Origin: an uncultured Clostridia bacterium | GTDB lineage: Bacteria; Bacillota; Clostridia; Christensenellales; Borkfalkiaceae | Assembly (NCBI GenBank): GCA_937912025.1 | Contig: CALDOZ010000027.1 | Location: 53,059-117,058 of the forward strand | Direction: 5' to 3' | DNA length: 64,000 nt | Shown: piece by piece, positions 59,621 through 64,000 of the stretch | Layout of the letters: the number at the start of each line of letters is the position of its first letter | Position numbering within the stretch: the stretch's first letter is position 1 | Notes under the pieces: generated by a model | What the model was told of the DNA's origin: nothing | Database searches by the model: none | What the model saw: only the letters and a program-made list of their open reading frames with translations | Program-made: the position numbers and the translations under genes

Positions 59621-61867
59621 ATGAAAAACGTATTTAGTAACGGTAAATATATAAAACCTATCGAGCAGTATAAAGAGTTTTCTTTATATCAACCGTTACC
59701 GTTATTTAGAAAAGAATTTGAAATAAATAACAAGGTAAATAATGCAATAATTACTGTGCAAAGTCCAGGTTTTGCCTGCTATTATATAAATGGACAACCT
59801 ATTACGAGCGACCTTTTTATTTCTCCGCTTAGCAACTATTCAAAACTTTTATGGTATAACGTTTACGACGTCACTTCTCTACTTAAAATTGGTAAAAATA
59901 CGATAGGCGTTATTTTAGGTAACGGACTTTATAACGAGTCGTTCATAACTACTTGGGACTATCATTTATCGCCTTGGCGCGACAGTCCTACCTTTTGTTT
60001 AAATTTACGCGTTGATGGTAAAGACGTTGTTTGTAGTGACCAAACTTGGAAGTACAGCATTGAAAATTCGCCTATCATATATAGTCATTTGCGTAGTGGC
60101 GAGTATTTTGACGCACGCAAAAAAGATGATAGTTGGTTATATAGCGGTTATAACGACAATGCTTGGAAAACTCCTATAATAAAAGATATTTCAAGTGAAG
60201 TTATTTTTAAGCAAACTATGTGCCAACCAGTTAGAGAAGTTGAGTGTATAACGCCTATACGCATTGAAAAAAATAAAAGCGGATATATGGTTGACTTTGG
60301 TAAGAATATGTCGGGATACGCAGAGTTCACCATTCAAGAAAAGCGCGACACTCAAATAACTTTCAAATACTGTGAAGAAATTGACGATAATTTAGAGGCT
60401 AAGTTTAAATACGTTTTTTACGGCGATTATGAAAGTAGAAATAAAGGCAAACCCGACGTAAACGAGTTTGGTATTGATAAATATCAAGAAGTGTTTTACA
60501 AGCAATCGCCTTTCCATACAAATAAAATGATAGCCTCAGGTGGCGTTGATACGTTTAAGCCTAAGTTTTCATATCACGGTTATAGATACGTTTGTATAGA
60601 AGGGTTAACTAAAAAGCCTAATCTTAGCGACGTAAAAGGCTATTTTGTACATCAAGACGTTGAGCGCACCGCCAACTTTGAATGTGGAGATAATTTACTT
60701 AATTATATTTATACTGCGGGTATTAGGTCAACGTATTCTAATATGTTTTGGTCGCTTACAGACTGTCCAACGCGTGAAAAATTTGGTTGGACTAACGACG
60801 CTGCCGCTACTTGCGAACAAATTTTAATAAATTTTAACGTAAAACCACTTTTTGAAAAATGGTTTGAAGACTTAAAAATTGATATGCGTAGCGACGGTTC
60901 GTTACCGGGCATTATTCCGTCAAACGGTTGGGGTGACGATTGGGGGCCTGTTTGCGATAACTTACTTTTTGAACTTCCGTACCGCACCTACGTTTATACG
61001 GGCGATGATAGCGCGTTAATTAACGCAACTGACTGTTTTGAAAAATACGTTGAGTTTTTATGGAATAAAAAACTTCAAAATCACGAGTTTATTTTAGGGG
61101 ATTGGACGGGTAACGGCAGTAGCGAACTAACACCGAAAGAATTTGTAAGAGATTTCTTTTTGATAAAGGCGTTAAGGGTTACCATACTTGCTTTAAAACT
61201 TAAAAATAAAGATTATAAAAAATATCAAGATAAACTAGACATTATTCAAAAAGAATTTATTAATACTTATAACGATAAAGACGGGTATAGTAAAGTCGTA
61301 TCGCAAACGGCGCTTGCAATGCTTATTGAAGGAAAGTTGTGTAGCGATAGAGATAAGGTTATAAAACAACTTATATCCACCGTTGAAAAGGATGAGTTTA
61401 AACTTACTTGCGGTATGGTTGGCGTTCAATATTTGTACGATGCTTTAACAAACTGTGGCAAGCCTGATTACGTTTATAAAATTATTACTCAAAGCGAGCC
61501 TGGGTATAAAACTTGGTTTGAAAACGGAGCAACTACTTTGTGGGAATGTTGGGACGGGGTTGAAAAAGGCTCTCACAATCACCACATGTTTTCAAACGTT
61601 TTAGCATGGTTTTTCAAATCGTTGCTTGGTATTAATATTGAAAACAATAAAATTACGTTTAAAAACGTCGAGTTAAAGCCTTGTTTTATAAAAGAAATTA
61701 AGTATGTAAAGGGGTATATTGACACCCCATATGGCAAAATTAGTAGCGAGTGGAATTATAATGGTAGTCAGTTTGAATACCAAGTAAATATTCCAAGCGG
61801 AATAAACGTAACGTATAAAAACAAACCGCTTAAAGCGGGATTAAATAAATTTATTATAGGGGATTAA
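59621..61867 (+). CDS. GH78 alpha-L-rhamnosidase
   Basis: 748 residues from the ATG at 59621 (AAGGTG upstream; a GTG at 59609 would add four residues). Order: an N-terminal beta domain (FACYYINGQPIT, VILGNGLYN), a second beta domain, the (alpha/alpha)6 catalytic barrel with D381 in DCPTREKFGWTNDA and GDWTGNGSS, and a C-terminal beta sandwich. WECWDGVEKGSHNHHMF matches the family's late active-site segment. It removes terminal rhamnose from oligosaccharides or glycosides. No signal peptide, so it acts inside the cell. It lies 2 nt before the RpiB-type gene. Confidence 0.88.
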   Translation: MKNVFSNGKYIKPIEQYKEFSLYQPLPLFRKEFEINNKVNNAIITVQSPGFACYYINGQPITSDLFISPLSNYSKLLWYNVYDVTSLLKIGKNTIGVILGNGLYNESFITTWDYHLSPWRDSPTFCLNLRVDGKDVVCSDQTWKYSIENSPIIYSHLRSGEYFDARKKDDSWLYSGYNDNAWKTPIIKDISSEVIFKQTMCQPVREVECITPIRIEKNKSGYMVDFGKNMSGYAEFTIQEKRDTQITFKYCEEIDDNLEAKFKYVFYGDYESRNKGKPDVNEFGIDKYQEVFYKQSPFHTNKMIASGGVDTFKPKFSYHGYRYVCIEGLTKKPNLSDVKGYFVHQDVERTANFECGDNLLNYIYTAGIRSTYSNMFWSLTDCPTREKFGWTNDAAATCEQILINFNVKPLFEKWFEDLKIDMRSDGSLPGIIPSNGWGDDWGPVCDNLLFELPYRTYVYTGDDSALINATDCFEKYVEFLWNKKLQNHEFILGDWTGNGSSELTPKEFVRDFFLIKALRVTILALKLKNKDYKKYQDKLDIIQKEFINTYNDKDGYSKVVSQTALAMLIEGKLCSDRDKVIKQLISTVEKDEFKLTCGMVGVQYLYDALTNCGKPDYVYKIITQSEPGYKTWFENGATTLWECWDGVEKGSHNHHMFSNVLAWFFKSLLGINIENNKITFKNVELKPCFIKEIKYVKGYIDTPYGKISSEWNYNGSQFEYQVNIPSGINVTYKNKPLKAGLNKFIIGD

Positions 61868-61869
61868 TT

Positions 61870-62442
61870 ATGAAAACTATTAAAGACAAGTATATTGTTG
61901 TAGGCGCAGATTTTGCAGGATTTCCACTTAAAGAAGTCGTTGTAAAACACCTTGAAGAAAAGGGTTGGAAAATTACCGACCTTGGCGTTACTAAAGATAG
62001 CGATCCAAACGATACTGAAAATATGTTTCACCGTGTTGGATTAAGAGTTGGCGCGCAAATTTCAGAAGGGAATTTTGAAAGAGCGTTACTATTTTGCGGT
62101 ACGGGTATGGGTATACATATTGCTGCATCTAAATGTCCGCACGTTCACGCAGGCGTAGTTGAAAGCGTTCCGGCGGCGTTACGCGCAATAACTGGTAACG
62201 GTGTAAACGTTCTTGCAATGGGCGCTTTCTACGTTGCTCCTGCAATGGCTTGCGATATCGTTGACGCATATCTTGGCGCTGAACTTGGCTCTGGTTACGA
62301 GTGGTGGAAAAACTTCTACGAATTCCATAAACTTGCTATTGACGAACTTGAAGTTTTCAATTACGAAGAATACAAGAAAAACGGATTTAAAATGGAACAC
62401 TTAGCAGACTATCCGTTAAAACTTGAGAAAAAACCTCAATAA
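61870..62442 (+). CDS. RpiB/LacAB-family sugar-phosphate isomerase
   Basis: A 190-residue protein with the family's YIVVGADFAGFPLKE start, the D-N-DTENMFHR loop and the catalytic FCGTGMGIHIAASK with C76 as general base. Members interconvert ribose 5-phosphate, allose 6-phosphate or galactose 6-phosphate and their ketoses. The extension beyond residue ~150 (YEFHKLAIDELEVFNYEEYK) is longer than typical RpiB. Context with a rhamnosidase hints at a 6-deoxy or rare sugar, which is inference. Last gene of the operon. Confidence 0.82.
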   Translation: MKTIKDKYIVVGADFAGFPLKEVVVKHLEEKGWKITDLGVTKDSDPNDTENMFHRVGLRVGAQISEGNFERALLFCGTGMGIHIAASKCPHVHAGVVESVPAALRAITGNGVNVLAMGAFYVAPAMACDIVDAYLGAELGSGYEWWKNFYEFHKLAIDELEVFNYEEYKKNGFKMEHLADYPLKLEKKPQ

Positions 62443-62454
62443 AAAATAAATGAG

Positions 62455-62497
62455 AATGCACCTTAGAAGTTGAACGCTTTTAATAGGTGCATTTTTA
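62455..62497 (+). terminator. Terminator after the rhamnosidase operon
   Basis: AATGCACCT / AGGTGCATT stem with T-run. Confidence 0.7.
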
Positions 62498-62597
62498 TTT
62501 TAAAAAAATAGTAAACTTTTCAAAGCGGAAAAATTGCTACCGCAATTTGCTCCCCCAATCAAGTCCTGTTACGTTTACGCGTTCAGTAAATAAAAAA

Positions 62598-62621
62598 CAA
62601 GCCACAAGGCTTGCTTTTTTA
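62598..62621 (+). terminator. Short hairpin with T-run
   Basis: CAAGCC-acaa-GGCTTG followed by six T. No clear gene before it; the stretch 62443-62901 holds no gene I can support. Confidence 0.5.
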
Positions 62622-62711
62622 TTTGGTGCGTCAAGGCATTTTAAATTTGAACCTTTAAAATTTTCAAATGTTATTGCGATATGGGTATATTTATAAAAAA
62701 TAGATATTAAA

Positions 62712-62740
62712 AACGGCAGATTTTTTAATCTGCCGTTCTT
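62712..62740 (-). terminator. Terminator for the LRR gene
   Basis: AACGGCAGATT / AATCTGCCGTT hairpin; a T-run follows on the minus strand. Confidence 0.65.
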
Positions 62741-62852
62741 CCTTATCAACTTTTTGCGTTAATGCCCGCAATCTCACTTTTGATAAATATGCACCCATTC
62801 CGCTTTTCTGTCGTTTGCGATACAATTGCCTATTTGGTTTTTTATTTTTTCG

Positions 62853-62892
62853 GCAAACAGGCAAGGGGGATGAACGCTCGCCTGTTTGCTGA
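62853..62892. terminator. GCAAACAGGC/GCCTGTTTGC hairpin just after the LRR gene
   Basis: Perfect 10-bp inverted repeat at 62853-62862 and 62880-62889, between the LRR stop (62902) and the hairpin at 62712. T-rich only on the plus side. Confidence 0.45.
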
Positions 62893-62901
62893 TTTTTGAT
62901 T

Positions 62902-64000
62902 TTATAATTTGTACCAATAATAGTTGTAGTAAGTTGACTTGAAATAGGTTGCATTGCTTGACGATGAAGTCACACTAGTGCTTGTTCCGTTGGTTTTGTT
63001 ATTCCAATCAGTGTTACTTGTCGTGCGATACCAAGTCGAAGTATCTCTAAAAATAAGACTCGTTAACTTGCTACAGTTATAGAAGGCATAAGAACCAATA
63101 CTCGTTACGCCAGTACCTATTGTTGCGCTTGTTAAGTTATCACAATAAGCGAACGCATAATCACCTATACTTGTTACGCTGTTTGGTACTACTACGCTTG
63201 TAAGAGAGTTGCAATTATAGAACGCACGTCCTCCTATACTTGTTACGCTGTTTGGTATTTCTATGCTTGTAAGTGAGTTGCAATTATAGAACGCACGTCC
63301 TCCTATACTTGTTACGCTATCTCCAATTACTATGCTTGTTAATGAGGCGCAACCAAAGAATGCATAAGCATTTATTTTAGTTGCAGTTGTTATATTTGCT
63401 TCTGTTACTAACTCATTATTTATATATAAATTTTTAGCGTAACATAATGGGTTGGAATAATTATTAAACTCTATTTGAACCCACTCATCTATTGTACCAT
63501 TATAATATACGCTTGTTAATGAGTTGCAAGAATAGAACGCATTATCACCTATACTTGTTACGCTATCTGGTATTACTATGCTTGTAAGTGAGTCGCAATA
63601 ATAGAACGCATAAGCATTTATTTTTGTTATATAGGTTGGTAGAACTAATTTAGTTTCAGTACCATTATAACCGACTAAAACCTTTTCATTTCCTTCGGTA
63701 TAAATAATATAGCCGTTATCAATATTTAATTGACTTTCAGTTATTCCACTATCACTATTATATATCGCTAAAGCATAATAGCCTAAATAACCGTTACTAG
63801 TAGATTTTGTTATAGTTATATGGCTTGATTTATTTATTACTTCTACTAACTTATAGCAGCCATAGAACGCAGAAGAACCTATACTTGTTACGCTATCTGG
63901 TATTTCTACGCTTGTAAGTGAGGTGCAACCAGAGAACGCACCATTACCTATACTTGTTACGCTATTTGGTATTTCTATGCTTGTGAGCGAATTGCAACCA
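62902..64000 (-). CDS. BspA-like leucine-rich-repeat surface protein (partial, N-terminus outside window)
   Basis: The minus-strand frame is open from the window edge to a TAA at 62902, 366 visible codons, with no start in the window. It consists of LRR_5/BspA repeats of about 23 residues, pattern CxSLTSIxIPNSVTSIGxxAFYN. About seven copies are visible, with an inserted SV-YYNGTIDEWVQIEF strand segment and a C-terminal Ser/Thr/Tyr-rich tail ending YYWYKL. Such proteins lie on the surface of gut bacteria and bind host or bacterial ligands. The N-terminal signal and anchor are outside the window. Confidence 0.9.
   Translation of the reverse strand, partial: GCNSLTSIEIPNSVTSIGNGAFSGCTSLTSVEIPDSVTSIGSSAFYGCYKLVEVINKSSHITITKSTSNGYLGYYALAIYNSDSGITESQLNIDNGYIIYTEGNEKVLVGYNGTETKLVLPTYITKINAYAFYYCDSLTSIVIPDSVTSIGDNAFYSCNSLTSVYYNGTIDEWVQIEFNNYSNPLCYAKNLYINNELVTEANITTATKINAYAFFGCASLTSIVIGDSVTSIGGRAFYNCNSLTSIEIPNSVTSIGGRAFYNCNSLTSVVVPNSVTSIGDYAFAYCDNLTSATIGTGVTSIGSYAFYNCSKLTSLIFRDTSTWYRTTSNTDWNNKTNGTSTSVTSSSSNATYFKSTYYNYYWYKL

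Noticed and set aside
62487..62954. Three short frames on both strands
   Set aside because: Low-complexity, overlapping, no ribosome-binding sites; they cover terminator hairpins.

Overview
The window is AT-rich DNA with AGGAGG ribosome-binding sites, many consensus sigma-A-type promoters, superoxide reductase, NfnAB, an L-fucose isomerase and many sugar-handling genes. This fits an anaerobic, carbohydrate-using member of the Bacillota (Clostridia), probably a gut lineage. I cannot place it lower from sequence alone. No rRNA, tRNA, CRISPR array, transposase or integrase gene was found.

Layout. 1-9 kb: end of an unknown gene, an intracellular GH20 hexosaminidase, a PHP phosphoesterase, a pure MORN-repeat protein, butanol-type alcohol dehydrogenase, Nudix ADP-ribose pyrophosphatase, a HAD phosphatase, a TIM-barrel sugar isomerase and a DUF4432 aldose-epimerase-like protein. 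9-14.5 kb: an HTH/Fic pair, the AzlCD branched-chain amino acid exporter, a MATE transporter, a BFD-like [2Fe-2S] protein and desulfoferrodoxin. 14.9-30.8 kb: two transcription units of very large exported proteins, four of which share a recurring beta-rich module, ending in a DUF4838 lipoprotein. A 37-residue peptide gene follows the first. 30.8-45.2 kb: collagen-like protein, NfnAB, PutP, a phytoene-desaturase-like flavoprotein, HNH protein, flavodoxin-like protein, an RHH-like protein plus ClpB, an M3-like lipoprotein peptidase and a CofE-like ligase.

45.4-49.8 kb is an accessory patch. It holds a methyltransferase and then one 825-codon gene that fuses a sialidase-like propeller, an AraC DNA-binding domain and a KDPG aldolase. 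The fusion gene differs in codon use from its neighbours. It lies between near-identical 22-bp direct repeats and is followed by an array of mini-hairpins. 49.8-62.4 kb is sugar metabolism: an SGNH hydrolase with a GNAT-like acyltransferase, L-fucose isomerase, a Gfo/Idh/MocA dehydrogenase with an unknown partner, an M55 aminopeptidase, an XRE repressor with palindromic operators, and an operon of two 7-TM proteins, a GH78 rhamnosidase and an RpiB-type isomerase. At the right edge a BspA-like leucine-rich-repeat surface protein runs out of the window.

Most notable signals: (i) the three-domain fusion and its flanking repeats; (ii) two homologous structured RNA candidates (8832-8958 + and 45199-45328 -) with conserved cores and a changed but still paired closing stem; (iii) a dispersed hairpin family carrying an ATAGGGAT core; (iv) the exported-protein paralogue cluster with its peptide; (v) four genes whose start codon lies 6-7 nt after a -10 box with no ribosome-binding site, suggesting leaderless mRNAs.
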